Shown here: positions 8,241 through 15,829 of the stretch, piece by piece
Layout of the letters: the number at the start of each line of letters is the position of its first letter
Position numbering within the stretch: position 1 is the stretch's first letter
Assembly: GCA_016840685.1 (NCBI GenBank)
Contig: JAEORX010000004.1
Span: 1 to 52,785 of the forward strand
Source of the DNA: Candidatus Thorarchaeota archaeon
Lineage (GTDB): Archaea; Asgardarchaeota; Thorarchaeia; Thorarchaeales; Thorarchaeaceae
Length of the DNA stretch: 52,785 bases
Direction: 5' to 3'
Program-made: the position numbers and the translations under genes
The notes under the pieces: generated by a model
What the model was told of the DNA's origin: nothing
What the model saw: the letters and a program-made list of their open reading frames with translations, nothing else
Database searches by the model: none

Positions 8241-8612
8241 CTACACAATTATTGTAACTCCTTTCCCCTTGGGAACCTGTGTGAGTAACTCATCAATTGA
8301 TATCAATGACCCACCCGCTCCCACAATGACTGTCCTTGCTGAGGTCGATGCATTGAGGGCGGCTACTGTGACTTTGTGTGAGAGAACCCCAGACCCTAGT
8401 ACCTTACCAGGTACTACGATAATATCTCCAGCTCTTGTATGGCGGTTGATCTTTCCTATGTTCACTGTAGCACGCTGTCGAGCTGGTCGAGCAATAAGCT
8501 CAGCAACTCGTTTCCATATACCCACATTGTGTTTTGCAGATGTCTTTCGTAGCGCATTGATGAGTGCACGTGTATTGGGGTCAGTAGATCCGGATTTGAC
8601 TGATCTTTCCAT
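8241..8612 (-). CDS. rpl18e: 50S ribosomal protein L18e
   Basis: A 123-residue archaeal/eukaryotic L18e (eL18). Visible features are N-P-x-x-x-x-L-I-x-x-L-R-K near the start, W-K-R-V-A-E-L-I, N-I-G-K-I-N-R, D-I-I-V-V-P-G-K-V-L-G-S-G and the V-G-A-G-G-S segment near the end. An upstream ATG at 8627 overlaps the rpoD stop, but GAGGTG seven bases before the ATG at 8612 favours the shorter form. Confidence 0.93.
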   Translation of the reverse strand: MERSVKSGSTDPNTRALINALRKTSAKHNVGIWKRVAELIARPARQRATVNIGKINRHTRAGDIIVVPGKVLGSGVLSHKVTVAALNASTSARTVIVGAGGSLISIDELLTQVPKGKGVTIIV

Positions 8613-8623
8613 GTTGTCACACC

Positions 8624-9424
8624 TCATAGTGAATTTGCATAGTCGAGAGCCAGCCTGATTCTCTCCTTCAGTAGCTCAGAGGCCTTCTCAACGATATCCT
8701 CAGGATTCAGTGCACCTGTTGATTCAACTTTGAAAAGGAAGGCGTCTTTCTTTGAGTCAATTGTGATTGCTCCAGGCTCGCACACTTCAACACAAGCCTC
8801 ACAGAGGCTGCAGTCCAGAGTGTTTTGCGTCGAGATTGTGTCTCCATCAATCACCAAGATGTTCTTTGGACAGACCTCAACACAGTCTCCGCACTGGTTG
8901 CATTTCTCCTTGTTTACCTCAACTATAGGTACATACTTGTATGAAACGGTTGATACTGGCTGAAACTTGGCATTCTCCACACCCTTTCCCAGGCGAGCGT
9001 ACGCTTCGACAATCAGCCGCTGGTTTGGGGCGAGTTTTACTAAGGGGATGTCCCCGGATGCTGGTACTACTTTCGGGTCTTGTGAAGTTAGGTCACGGGA
9101 ATAGATTATCTTCTCTTCATCGCCTGTTTCTTCCTCTAGGGTGAGTGTGCACTGGCAAAGACTGCATCCTTTTCCTTCGCAGTCACAGTCTTCTGGCAGG
9201 TTGTAACTTTCAAGGTCTGTCACGAGAGGTAATAGACCCAATCTGTGAGCGAGCATCTCATCGTACATGACGCTGGTGTTTTCAAGAACAAGCACTTCAT
9301 CTATTGCCATTGCTGGCAATCTGGTAAGCATGGTTCTGCGTAGTGCGTTTGCAAACGCCACATCCACTCCTTCCACCAAAAAATGAATGATGTTCTCCTG
9401 TTTGTGGATAATAGTGATTTCCAT
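8624..9424 (-). CDS. rpoD: DNA-directed RNA polymerase subunit D with ferredoxin-like insert
   Basis: A 266-residue archaeal RpoD (Rpb3/alpha homologue), part of the assembly platform. The N-terminal dimerisation segment includes A-F-A-N-A-L-R-R-T-M, followed by a cysteine loop (CDCEGKGCSLCQC, near residue 78) and an inserted ferredoxin-like domain. That insert carries two complete four-cysteine motifs, CNQCGDCVEVCP (near 176) and CSLCEACVEVCEP (near 205), so two 4Fe-4S clusters are predicted. Archaeal RpoD proteins vary in how many of these cysteines they retain; here all are kept. It heads the operon, with S13, S4 and S11, its usual upstream neighbours, absent. Confidence 0.95.
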   Translation of the reverse strand: MEITIIHKQENIIHFLVEGVDVAFANALRRTMLTRLPAMAIDEVLVLENTSVMYDEMLAHRLGLLPLVTDLESYNLPEDCDCEGKGCSLCQCTLTLEEETGDEEKIIYSRDLTSQDPKVVPASGDIPLVKLAPNQRLIVEAYARLGKGVENAKFQPVSTVSYKYVPIVEVNKEKCNQCGDCVEVCPKNILVIDGDTISTQNTLDCSLCEACVEVCEPGAITIDSKKDAFLFKVESTGALNPEDIVEKASELLKERIRLALDYANSL

Positions 9425-9552
9425 TGACTCACCCGACCGTTATCTTCAGTCCATACCCAAAAGACATGTTATCCCGGACGGACTCGCCATTCGACCAGAA
9501 CGGTCAGATGGCTCACTCGCCCATGTCCTGGGCATCCTCGCCTGTCTTCCTT
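9425..9552 (-). promoter_or_regulatory. Structured 5' leader of the rpoD operon
   Basis: The 128 bases between the candidate TATA box and the rpoD ATG contain small inverted repeats on the coding strand: GCCCA-GGACA-TGGGC and GACC-GTTCT-GGTC. A 29-codon frame is open here but resembles no known protein. The segment may be a leader with a translational control element for the ribosomal operon; this is inference from the hairpins alone. Confidence 0.3.
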
Positions 9553-9554
9553 GA

Positions 9555-9564
9555 CCATAAAAGG
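9555..9564 (-). promoter_or_regulatory. Candidate TATA box of the rpoD-S2 operon
   Basis: On the minus strand this reads CCTTTTATGG, a good archaeal TATA element. It is the only obvious one between the rpoD start and the end of the neighbouring GTPase gene, and predicts transcription from about 9530. Confidence 0.45.
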
Positions 9565-9609
9565 CTTGTCCTACGTCTATCTATGTGTCGGAAATGAAAT
9601 GATGAGGGT

Positions 9610-10107
9610 CTATGCGGCAACTTGTATGATGTCACGTAAACCATTCACTATTAGTTTGTAACCAGTAAGACGCTGCTTTGGATCAATAGCGACCATGCCG
9701 ACTGTTGGCACACCTAGCAAGTCCTGAACAGACTCTGGTCTCATTGAACCAGGAAGATCCTGCTTATTTGCTACTGCGATTATCTTCATACCGTTTAACT
9801 GGTTTTTATACCTCTCAAGGAGTTGGCGAGTTTGAAGAACAGCCTTTGGATTGCTCTCAGTGACAACAACAACCATCTTGCTTCCCCTCATGAAGTCCGA
9901 CCACAGAAACTCAAAATGAGATTGACCACCCATTTCGATTAGAGAAACCTTTGTACCACTGTCGATGGTGATTGTTCCACAGCTCATTCCTGCAGTGGGT
10001 TGATAGTTGGCCTCCAACTTTGGTGCCCTGTCAGTCAGGAGTTTAATCAGTGTGGACTTTCCGGCATAGCCAGAACCCATTAGGGCAACCTTGACATATT
10101 GTGTCAT
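9610..10107 (-). CDS. Small GTPase, Ras/Arf-like
   Basis: A 165-residue Ras-superfamily GTPase. G1 is G-S-G-Y-A-G-K-S (residues 11-18), a switch-I threonine lies in PTAG near 38, and G3 reads EMGGQSHF near 53 (the usual WDxxGQ with altered first residues). G4 is ANKQD near 111 and the C-terminal helix follows. The M-G-G-Q form, an adjacent Phe and the lack of a C-terminal prenylation cysteine make it closer to Arf/Rag-like archaeal GTPases than to Ras or Rab. Upstream in-frame ATGs exist at 10188 and 10122; 10107 is preferred because GGAG lies nine bases before it and it begins directly before the first beta strand. Such GTPases are numerous in Asgard archaea. It is divergent from G1P dehydrogenase. 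Confidence 0.85.
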   Translation of the reverse strand: MTQYVKVALMGSGYAGKSTLIKLLTDRAPKLEANYQPTAGMSCGTITIDSGTKVSLIEMGGQSHFEFLWSDFMRGSKMVVVVTESNPKAVLQTRQLLERYKNQLNGMKIIAVANKQDLPGSMRPESVQDLLGVPTVGMVAIDPKQRLTGYKLIVNGLRDIIQVAA

Positions 10108-10303
10108 GAGAGTTAGCTCCATGTTGAACGTGTTCAGAGAGAGTATAGGTTGGAGTATTTCGTGTGTAATACTCGCTATTGAAAACACGCCCCATCCGAA
10201 TCTCTACGTAATGCTGGTGCATCAGCAGGGCGTAGATTGTTAAACAGCATGGGATAGAAGAGCTTAACAGGTAAAATGAAACTGCAAGTCAAGAGATGAT
10301 GAG

Positions 10304-11296
10304 ATGTCCTCTAAGGGTCCAAAGATTATAGCAATTGAGGATGGGGCCCTAGACGAACTTGAAACATTGATGAAAAAATACACCAATCCTATCTGCGTGA
10401 CAGATGACCTGATTCGTTCCGAGTACTCAGAACTCCTCGAAAAGGCGGTTGGAAAACCCTGCAAATGGTTGATATCTTCCACCTATCGAGCCAATACAAA
10501 TACAGTTCTTGGAAATATCGATATCGTGCTAGGATTTGGTGGAGGAAGTAGTCTAGATGTAGCCAAATTAATTTCAAGAGACACTGGCATCGACTGGATA
10601 TCAATACCCACGGCAGCATCTCACGATGGCATAGCAAGTGAGGTCGCATCTGTGAGTCATAATGGATACAGATACTCAGAGAAGTGCAAGGGACCACTAG
10701 CTGTGATTGCTGACACCTCTATCATTTCAAAGGCGCCTCCCAGACTTAGGCTCGCAGGGCTTGGAGATATAATCTGTAAGACCTCAAGTTTAGCTGAGTG
10801 GAAACTTGCCCATGAGGTGCAAAATGAGCCATTTGATGCTGAGGTTTATTCGATCGTAATGAAGGCATTGGAGTCTGTTTTCAAAAGTAATCGTCTTGAA
10901 ACTCTAATCAGTGCTCAGATTGATGCGGGTCGAGCTATGAGCATCTTTGGTAGTTCAAGACCATGCTCCGGAACAGAACATGCAATTTCACATGCCTTGG
11001 ACAAAGTATGTGCAGACCTTCACGGATTACAGGTTGCCTTTGCTACACCAATATGTCTTCACTATCTTCAGGAAACTGGGTGTACAGAATACAAACCTGG
11101 TGACATTATGGGCTTTATGTTAGATCGAGGAATGCCAACAACTCTTGTTGAGATGCAAATCACTGCAGACCAGTTTCTTGATAGTATACATCATGGCCTA
11201 CAGATTATGGAGAAACGAGGAAGATACTCTGTCCTGAAACACATGCATGCTGATACCAACTCATTAAGGACAGTACTTGTTGAACTTGGCTATTGA
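10304..11296 (+). CDS. egsA: Glycerol-1-phosphate dehydrogenase [NAD(P)+]
   Basis: A 330-residue enzyme of the iron-type alcohol dehydrogenase superfamily. It reduces dihydroxyacetone phosphate to sn-glycerol 1-phosphate, the backbone that sets archaeal lipid stereochemistry. Family features are L-G-F-G-G-G-S-S-L-D-V-A-K near residue 77, I-P-T-A-A-S-H-D-G-I-A-S near 98, and three zinc-ligand regions: G-D-I near 142, S-G-T-E-H-A near 223 and the histidine of L-H-G-L-Q-V-A near 243. Length is a little below the usual 340-350 residues, with the reduction at the N-terminus. It is a single gene between GTPase and L7Ae with promoter-sized gaps on both sides. Confidence 0.93.
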   Translation: MSSKGPKIIAIEDGALDELETLMKKYTNPICVTDDLIRSEYSELLEKAVGKPCKWLISSTYRANTNTVLGNIDIVLGFGGGSSLDVAKLISRDTGIDWISIPTAASHDGIASEVASVSHNGYRYSEKCKGPLAVIADTSIISKAPPRLRLAGLGDIICKTSSLAEWKLAHEVQNEPFDAEVYSIVMKALESVFKSNRLETLISAQIDAGRAMSIFGSSRPCSGTEHAISHALDKVCADLHGLQVAFATPICLHYLQETGCTEYKPGDIMGFMLDRGMPTTLVEMQITADQFLDSIHHGLQIMEKRGRYSVLKHMHADTNSLRTVLVELGY

Positions 11297-11317
11297 CATA
11301 CTAATACGCTTCGACAG

Positions 11318-11326
11318 TTTTAAAAG
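11318..11326 (+). promoter_or_regulatory. Candidate TATA box of the L7Ae operon
   Basis: GTTTTAAAA lies about 90-98 bases before the L7Ae ATG. Transcription from about 11345 would leave a leader of roughly 70 bases that includes the kink-turn candidate described separately. Confidence 0.45.
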
Positions 11327-11352
11327 AAACTAGACTTTCGGCGCAGAAGAGT

Positions 11353-11409
11353 CTATCCTGTGATGGATGGAGTCGAAGCATATACCGATGAAGAACTAAA
11401 CTGAGGTAG
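11353..11409 (+). promoter_or_regulatory. Candidate box C/D-like kink-turn in the L7Ae leader
   Basis: A C-box-like GTGATGG (11360-11366) and a D-box-like CTGA (11401-11404) are framed by CTATCC (11353-11358) and GGTAG (11405-11409). These flanks can pair over five base pairs with one bulged T. The 3' arm is part of GAGGTAG, the ribosome binding site of the L7Ae gene at 11416. L7Ae binds this fold in sRNAs and is known in some archaea to bind its own leader. Pairing on the loop side of the motif is weak. The same stretch also encodes a 13-codon frame (11363-11404). Confidence 0.35.
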
Positions 11410-11415
11410 AGAATA

Positions 11416-11787
11416 ATGCCAAAGCCAAGTTTTGTAGAATGGGAGCCTACTGAGGAGCTTCAAAAGAAGGCTCTGGAGGCTCTAGAGATAGCAAAGGACA
11501 CAGGTCGTATCAAGAAAGGGATTAATGAGGCGACAAAGAGCATTGAGCGCGGAATAGCACGCTTAGTACTAGTTGCTGAAGACGTTGAGCCCCAAGAAGT
11601 GATTATGTACCTACCTGGTCTTTGTGATGATAAGAAAGCCCCGTACATCTTCGTGAAAAGTAAGACTGACCTTGGAAATGCTGCAGGTATCGACCGACCC
11701 ACTGCGGCTGTTGCAATCATTGTAGAAGGTAAGGCTAAGGATATAGTTGACGATCTTGTTGAGAAAATCAATGGTCTTCGTAAGTAA
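11416..11787 (+). CDS. rpl7ae: 50S ribosomal protein L7Ae
   Basis: A 123-residue L7Ae. It binds kink-turns in 23S rRNA and is the core protein of box C/D and H/ACA sRNPs and, in many archaea, of RNase P. Signatures are K-K-G-I-N-E-A-T-K-S-I-E-R-G near residue 35, the L-V-x-x-A-E-D-V-E-P segment near 51, and A-A-G-I-D-R-P-T-A-A-V-A-I near 92. It is the first gene of L7Ae-S28e-L24e, a standard archaeal order. Confidence 0.97.
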   Translation: MPKPSFVEWEPTEELQKKALEALEIAKDTGRIKKGINEATKSIERGIARLVLVAEDVEPQEVIMYLPGLCDDKKAPYIFVKSKTDLGNAAGIDRPTAAVAIIVEGKAKDIVDDLVEKINGLRK

Positions 11788-11807
11788 GATTTAGGTGATG
11801 GCCAACA

Positions 11808-12032
11808 ATGAGCAAAGAAGAAGAGGCAACACCCTCCATCCCGGCAGAAGTTATTCAACTCCTCGGGAGAACTGGCGTCACAGGTGAGATCACACAAGTT
11901 CGTGTGAAAATCCTAGATGGCAGGGACAAGGGGCGTGTCCTGACACGAAACGTGAAAGGACCTATCAGAATGGGGGACATACTTATTCTGAGAGAAACTG
12001 AGCGTGAAGCCCGTAAGATGAGGAGGCGTTAG
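11808..12032 (+). CDS. rps28e: 30S ribosomal protein S28e
   Basis: A 74-residue S28e with the invariant core: [37 protein letters not shown], and the ending L-R-E-T-E-R-E-A-R near the basic C-terminus. It begins 21 bases after the L7Ae stop and ends 2 bases before L24e. Confidence 0.97.
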   Translation: MSKEEEATPSIPAEVIQLLGRTGVTGEITQVRVKILDGRDKGRVLTRNVKGPIRMGDILILRETEREARKMRRR

Positions 12033-12034
12033 TC

Positions 12035-12235
12035 ATGGTTGGGACTATGCGATGCTCTTTCTGTGGAAAAGACATCGAGCCAGGAACGGGCTCTGCTTTT
12101 GTGCAGACAAAAGATGGAGCAGTGTTGTGGTTCTGTTCAAACAAATGCAAGGTCAATAGACTCGAGCGCAAAATGAAGCCTCGGGACACGAAGTGGACCT
12201 CAGATTTTGAGAAGGGTGGTAAGATTTCTCGTTAG
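12035..12235 (+). CDS. rpl24e: 50S ribosomal protein L24e
   Basis: A 66-residue zinc-binding L24e. The zinc ligands are CSFCG (residues 6-10) and F-C-S-N-K-C near 36-41, followed by the basic R-K-M-K-P-R-D-x-x-W-T segment. The ATG at 12035 has AGGAGG nine bases before it, inside the end of S28e. In many archaea NDK and IF2 follow on the same strand; here NDK is inverted. Confidence 0.97.
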   Translation: MVGTMRCSFCGKDIEPGTGSAFVQTKDGAVLWFCSNKCKVNRLERKMKPRDTKWTSDFEKGGKISR

Positions 12236-12262
12236 AGATATTGAATCAAGAAAATAAGTGGA

Positions 12263-12290
12263 GCCAAAGGTGGTCTTTGTCACCTTTGGT
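12263..12290. terminator. Bidirectional hairpin terminator between L24e and NDK
   Basis: GCCAAAGGTG (12263-12272) pairs with CACCTTTGGT (12281-12290) to give a ten-base-pair stem with an eight-base loop. It is followed by a T-rich run on the plus strand and sits between two convergent stop codons, so it can serve both transcripts. Confidence 0.6.
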
Positions 12291-12295
12291 TCTTT

Positions 12296-12958
12296 CTACG
12301 ATTTCCCTACTTCTTCCTTCACAAAATCAAAGATTGCCAATGCGAGAGCATTAATTTCTTCAGCAGCGATTCCCTTCGAATCTTTTCCTAGAAGTTGAAT
12401 CAGGGACTGGAGAACGTTATCTGATGTGTCATGATTTTCAATCGCTTTTTTAACAACACTTCGAATCTCCATTGTGTAATCGGCTTCGCCTGAACTGTAT
12501 TTTTCAATGTACTCTCTAGCCTGTTCCTCAGCATCAGAAGACTCCACCAGACCTCCTTCCCAGGTCCATAGCTCTATCTCTTTCTCGGCTGTTTCAGGAG
12601 CGTCGGATGCGTGTGCAATATTCACACCAGCCCAAATTCCATACTTTCCCCGGAGTGATGTTGGATCAGCTTTCTGGACAAAGGTTGCACCAAGAGTGTC
12701 ACGGACACCTTGAATCACATTAGGCCCTTCAAAAATCATGGTCAATACTGGAGCTGAAGAAATGAAGTCAACCAGCCATGGAAAGAAGGGTTTCTCCTTG
12801 TGAACTGCATAATGCAGTTTGGCTAATGACTTGGGAACTTTCATCTCACGAAAGGCACGTATCTTGTAGCCCTTATCCAAAAGTGCCTTCAAGACTAATG
12901 CGCTTACTCTTCGCCGAATTGTGCCATCTGGTTTGATTATCACCAACGAACGTTCCAA
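12296..12958 (-). CDS. ndk: Nucleoside diphosphate kinase with C-terminal extension
   Basis: A 220-residue NDK, which moves the gamma-phosphate of NTPs to NDPs through a phospho-histidine. The N-terminal SLVIIKPDG, a G-x-x-A-x-x-x-x-P-x-x-L-R-G-K-Y-G block, and the catalytic NIAHASD segment near residue 117 (usual form N-x-x-H-G-S-D) are visible. Archaeal NDKs are about 150 residues; this one has some 60 extra residues rich in helix formers after the E-x-W segment, with no known motif. The start is TTG at 12958, preceded by AGGTGA with a seven-base gap; no ATG gives an intact first strand. It is inverted relative to L24e and aIF5B, which usually flank it in the same direction. Confidence 0.93.
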   Translation of the reverse strand: MERSLVIIKPDGTIRRRVSALVLKALLDKGYKIRAFREMKVPKSLAKLHYAVHKEKPFFPWLVDFISSAPVLTMIFEGPNVIQGVRDTLGATFVQKADPTSLRGKYGIWAGVNIAHASDAPETAEKEIELWTWEGGLVESSDAEEQAREYIEKYSSGEADYTMEIRSVVKKAIENHDTSDNVLQSLIQLLGKDSKGIAAEEINALALAIFDFVKEEVGKS

Positions 12959-13121
12959 CTGTCTATCACCTGTTATTTTCTTGATGGGAAGTTATGCATA
13001 ATTGACCATCGCGGGGCATGAGGGGAATATAACACATTTCATTTGACCTGTTTTAACTAAAGCGACACTTTCATAACCATAACCCGCTGTCCCACAGCCA
13101 ATTCCTTGTAAGGTGCCAGCT

Positions 13122-14903
13122 ATGACAGAGAACACGAAGTTACGTTCACCCATTGTGACTGTCTTGGGACATATTGACCATGGAAAGACCTCACTCCTAG
13201 ACAAGATGCGGGGAACCGGTGTTCAGGAAAGGGAAGCAGCTGGCATCACTCAACACATCGGGGCTTCGTTCTTTCCCACTGAAACAATCCTTGCAATCTG
13301 TGGAGACCTCTTGAAAAGTGTCAAAACGGAGCTCACTCTTGATGGACTACTCTTTATTGATACCCCGGGGCATGAGGCATATCTCAACCTTAGACGACGA
13401 GGAGGGGCTATAGCAGACATAGCGATTCTTGTTGTTGATATCAATGAGGGGCTTCTCACTCAATCCTATGAGTCACTCAAGATTCTACAATCCGGAAGGA
13501 CTCCTTTCTTGATTGCAGCAAATAAGCTAGACAAGGTTCCAGGATGGAGAGAGAAACCTGGTATGACTCTTTTTCAGACCATCAAGGCGCAAAATGAATC
13601 AACACAGAACGAAATAGACAGACGTCTCTATGAGATTGTAGGATCTCTTTCTGCTAACAAGATCCAATCAGAACGGTTTGATCGTGTAGAAGATTTCAGA
13701 AAAGCAGTTGCAATTGTACCTACCAGCGCAAAGACAGGAGTTGGAATCCCTGAGCTCTTGATGGTTCTCTCTGGTCTGACTCAACAGTACATGAGAGATA
13801 GACTAAGAGTTTCTGAGGGACCTGCAAAGGGAGCTATTCTAGAGGTAAGGGAGGAAACAGGGCTTGGAATCACTCTCGACACGATAATCTATGAGGGGGT
13901 GTTAAAGAAGACTGACACTGTCGTGATTGGTGGTCTAGATGAGGTAATTGTGGCTAAGATTAGGGCTCTATTATTGCCAAAACCACTGGATGAGATTAGA
14001 GACCCTAAAGAGAAATTCACTCATGTGGACAAGGTTCACGCGGCGGCAGGTGTCAAGATAGTTTCACCCGACATAGAGGGGGCTGTGGCTGGTGCACCAG
14101 TATATGCTGTCGCTGATTTAGGCAATCTTGAAGCAATAAAACAAAAAGTACGAGACGAAGTTGGTGCAATCCGGATTCAAACAGACAGGTCGGGAATTGT
14201 ACTAAAGACAGACACCTTGGGATCACTTGAGGCTGTGACAAAATTCCTACAAGACCGCAAGGTACCTGTAAGAGCCGCAGATGTTGGAACAGTTGTGAAA
14301 CGGGACATCATTGAAGCCCAAGCATCAGGAGACACCGACCCGCTAAATGCTGTCGTTCTTGGATTCAACGTCAAGCTTGGACCAGACATTGAAGACCTGG
14401 CTGCAGAGTTAGGTGTTGAAATCTTCCTGAATCAAGTCATCTATCGGCTTTATGATGAGTATAATGCATGGCTAATTGTCAAGAGAGAACAGGCAAAGGC
14501 AGACTCTCTTAGTTCCATAATCCGACCAGGAAAGATTGAGCTGATACCAGAGTATGTCTTCAGACACAGCAACCCGGCTGTTGTCGGGGTAAAGGTGCAT
14601 GGCGTAATCAGACCTAGAACTGGTCTGATAAACGAAGAGGGAAAACGTGTTGGTATGATTCTTCAGATACAGGACAGGAGCGTCACAATTGATGAAGCAA
14701 CACAAGGTATGGAAGTGGCTGTCTCAATACGAGGGCCAACGATTGGTCGACAGGTGAAGAATAATGAAATACTGTACACAGATGTTCCCGACAAGCACAT
14801 TCTGTCGATAAGAAAGAATTTCATGGAGGACCTCTCACAATCCGAATTAGAGGTGCTTGAAGAACTAACGGCCATCAAGAGGGCTAGTGGAGCCTTTGTA
14901 TAG
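13122..14903 (+). CDS. infB: Translation initiation factor aIF5B (IF-2 homologue)
   Basis: A 593-residue GTPase that promotes subunit joining. The GTP-binding domain shows G1 GHIDHGKT (near residue 17), G3 DTPGHE, G4 NKLD and G5 SAKTGVG near 208. The beta-barrel domain II, the T-x-G-S-L-E-A linker near 370 and a C-terminal barrel with G-x-x-I-Q-D-R-S follow. Length matches archaeal aIF5B, which lacks the long eukaryotic N-terminal region. The frame opens with a GTG at 13113, but the ATG at 13122 has AAGGTG six bases before it and is preferred. Confidence 0.96.
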   Translation: MTENTKLRSPIVTVLGHIDHGKTSLLDKMRGTGVQEREAAGITQHIGASFFPTETILAICGDLLKSVKTELTLDGLLFIDTPGHEAYLNLRRRGGAIADIAILVVDINEGLLTQSYESLKILQSGRTPFLIAANKLDKVPGWREKPGMTLFQTIKAQNESTQNEIDRRLYEIVGSLSANKIQSERFDRVEDFRKAVAIVPTSAKTGVGIPELLMVLSGLTQQYMRDRLRVSEGPAKGAILEVREETGLGITLDTIIYEGVLKKTDTVVIGGLDEVIVAKIRALLLPKPLDEIRDPKEKFTHVDKVHAAAGVKIVSPDIEGAVAGAPVYAVADLGNLEAIKQKVRDEVGAIRIQTDRSGIVLKTDTLGSLEAVTKFLQDRKVPVRAADVGTVVKRDIIEAQASGDTDPLNAVVLGFNVKLGPDIEDLAAELGVEIFLNQVIYRLYDEYNAWLIVKREQAKADSLSSIIRPGKIELIPEYVFRHSNPAVVGVKVHGVIRPRTGLINEEGKRVGMILQIQDRSVTIDEATQGMEVAVSIRGPTIGRQVKNNEILYTDVPDKHILSIRKNFMEDLSQSELEVLEELTAIKRASGAFV

Positions 14904-14923
14904 GACAAAACTACCATTGGCAA

Positions 14924-14932
14924 CGTTTTTAG
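14924..14932 (+). promoter_or_regulatory. TATA box of the SRP RNA gene
   Basis: CGTTTTTAG lies about 21-29 bases before the predicted 5' end of the SRP RNA at 14953. This is the expected archaeal TATA spacing, and the box lies between the aIF5B stop and the RNA gene. Confidence 0.6.
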
Positions 14933-14952
14933 GCACTCTTGAAGAAGACCTC

Positions 14953-15269
14953 GGTGCAGCGGGCAGGATGGACCGTTTGCCGCGGTCGAGACCACATGGC
15001 ACTAGTGGCATCAGTAACCCCGTGGAGGATGAAACCCAACTGCGGAGAGTTTCGCTGTGGGACTGTGATGGGCAGTCTCTGGAGTCTGTCACGGACCTAG
15101 CAACAATCGTAGGTTTGTTGTGATTGTCTCAGACTTTCGAATTGGGTCAGGCCCTGGCGGGAACAGCCCTAAGGAAGAGTGGTGGAGCCCCAGAGGTAGC
15201 TGCTCTGAGAAGCGCAACGAGTATACTCGACGTGGAAAGGACATTCGATACATCGGGAGCCGCTGCACC
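14953..15269 (+). ncRNA. Signal recognition particle 7S RNA
   Basis: An RNA gene of about 317 bases. The ends GGTGCAGCGG (14953-14962) and CCGCTGCACC (15260-15269) pair perfectly over ten bases as archaeal helix 1. Helix 5 is supported by GTTTCGCT/AGCGCAAC (15049/15211), GGGCAG/CTGCTC (15070/15200) and TCTCTGG/CCAGAGG (15076/15190). Helix 8 has the SRP54-binding layout GGGT-CAGG-CCC-TGGC-GGG-AACA-GCCC (15144-15169). The tetraloop TGGC and the AACA strand differ from the common GGAA and AGCA. CAGTAAC near 15012 fits the SRP9/14-type Alu motif region. Helix 6 was not resolved. Frames crossing this stretch have no protein-like character. Confidence 0.88.
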
Positions 15270-15281
15270 TTTTTCTTCTTA
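15270..15281 (+). terminator. T-rich terminator after the SRP RNA
   Basis: TTTTTCTTCTTA directly follows the closing strand of helix 1. A T run after a strong stem is the usual archaeal signal for the end of a structured RNA. Confidence 0.55.
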
Positions 15282-15358
15282 TCTGCGAACTGAGTCAAAT
15301 CTAAGCGTAGCATGGAAGTATATAGCAAATGAAAACGGCACTAAAGAAGATCATAATC

Positions 15359-15829
15359 TCATTCTTCATCAATCCAATCCAGTTCTTCGGAATAATGCCC
15401 ATATTTTGAGACAATCTTCATTCCAAATATATACTGAATAGGAACTGGACCTGCATATCCATAGTAGAAGTTGAAAAAGAATGGAATATGTAACCATGCC
15501 AGAAACAAACCCGGGAAAATTAGACTTAGTACACCAGCATAGAGTACTCTATTTCGTGGTGTTTTTCCATTGATAGATCTAATCACCTGTATCATGAATA
15601 GAAGGCTTAACGGAGCAACAAGTGGAAAATAGACAGACCAATACTCTGTGCCAGTAAAGAGTGTGATTCCGTCCGCTATACCTCCATAATCATAAGCGAG
15701 GATTGGGGTGAGAAACACGTAACCAATGATGACTTCTTCTGAGATTGGTGACATGGCAATTGGGCAGAAAAAACTGACAAATACGAAGATTATCACTGAA
15801 AAGAATCTTCTATCGATCTTCATCGCCAT
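15359..15829 (-). CDS. Hypothetical membrane protein, about four TM helices
   Basis: A 156-residue protein with hydrophobic segments near residues 9-27, 33-47, 66-84 and 96-118, separated by short polar loops, and an acidic C-terminal tail (YSEELDWIDEE). A basic loop (N-G-K-T-P-R-N-R) between segments 3 and 4 suggests a cytoplasmic location for that loop. No family is recognised. It is a single gene, convergent to the SRP RNA and upstream of the intron-bearing tRNA-Ser. Confidence 0.6.
   Translation of the reverse strand: MAMKIDRRFFSVIIFVFVSFFCPIAMSPISEEVIIGYVFLTPILAYDYGGIADGITLFTGTEYWSVYFPLVAPLSLLFMIQVIRSINGKTPRNRVLYAGVLSLIFPGLFLAWLHIPFFFNFYYGYAGPVPIQYIFGMKIVSKYGHYSEELDWIDEE

Noticed and set aside
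14953-15269. RNase P RNA as an alternative identity
   Set aside because: The conserved P4 segments (GAGGAAAGTC, ACAGAA-type, A-N-A-G-N-N-N-A-U) are not present, while the SRP helix 8 and end pairing are.
14887-15441. Several open frames on both strands after aIF5B
   Set aside because: They lie over the SRP RNA, whose paired ends, helix 5 and helix 8 explain the sequence; none has protein-like composition.
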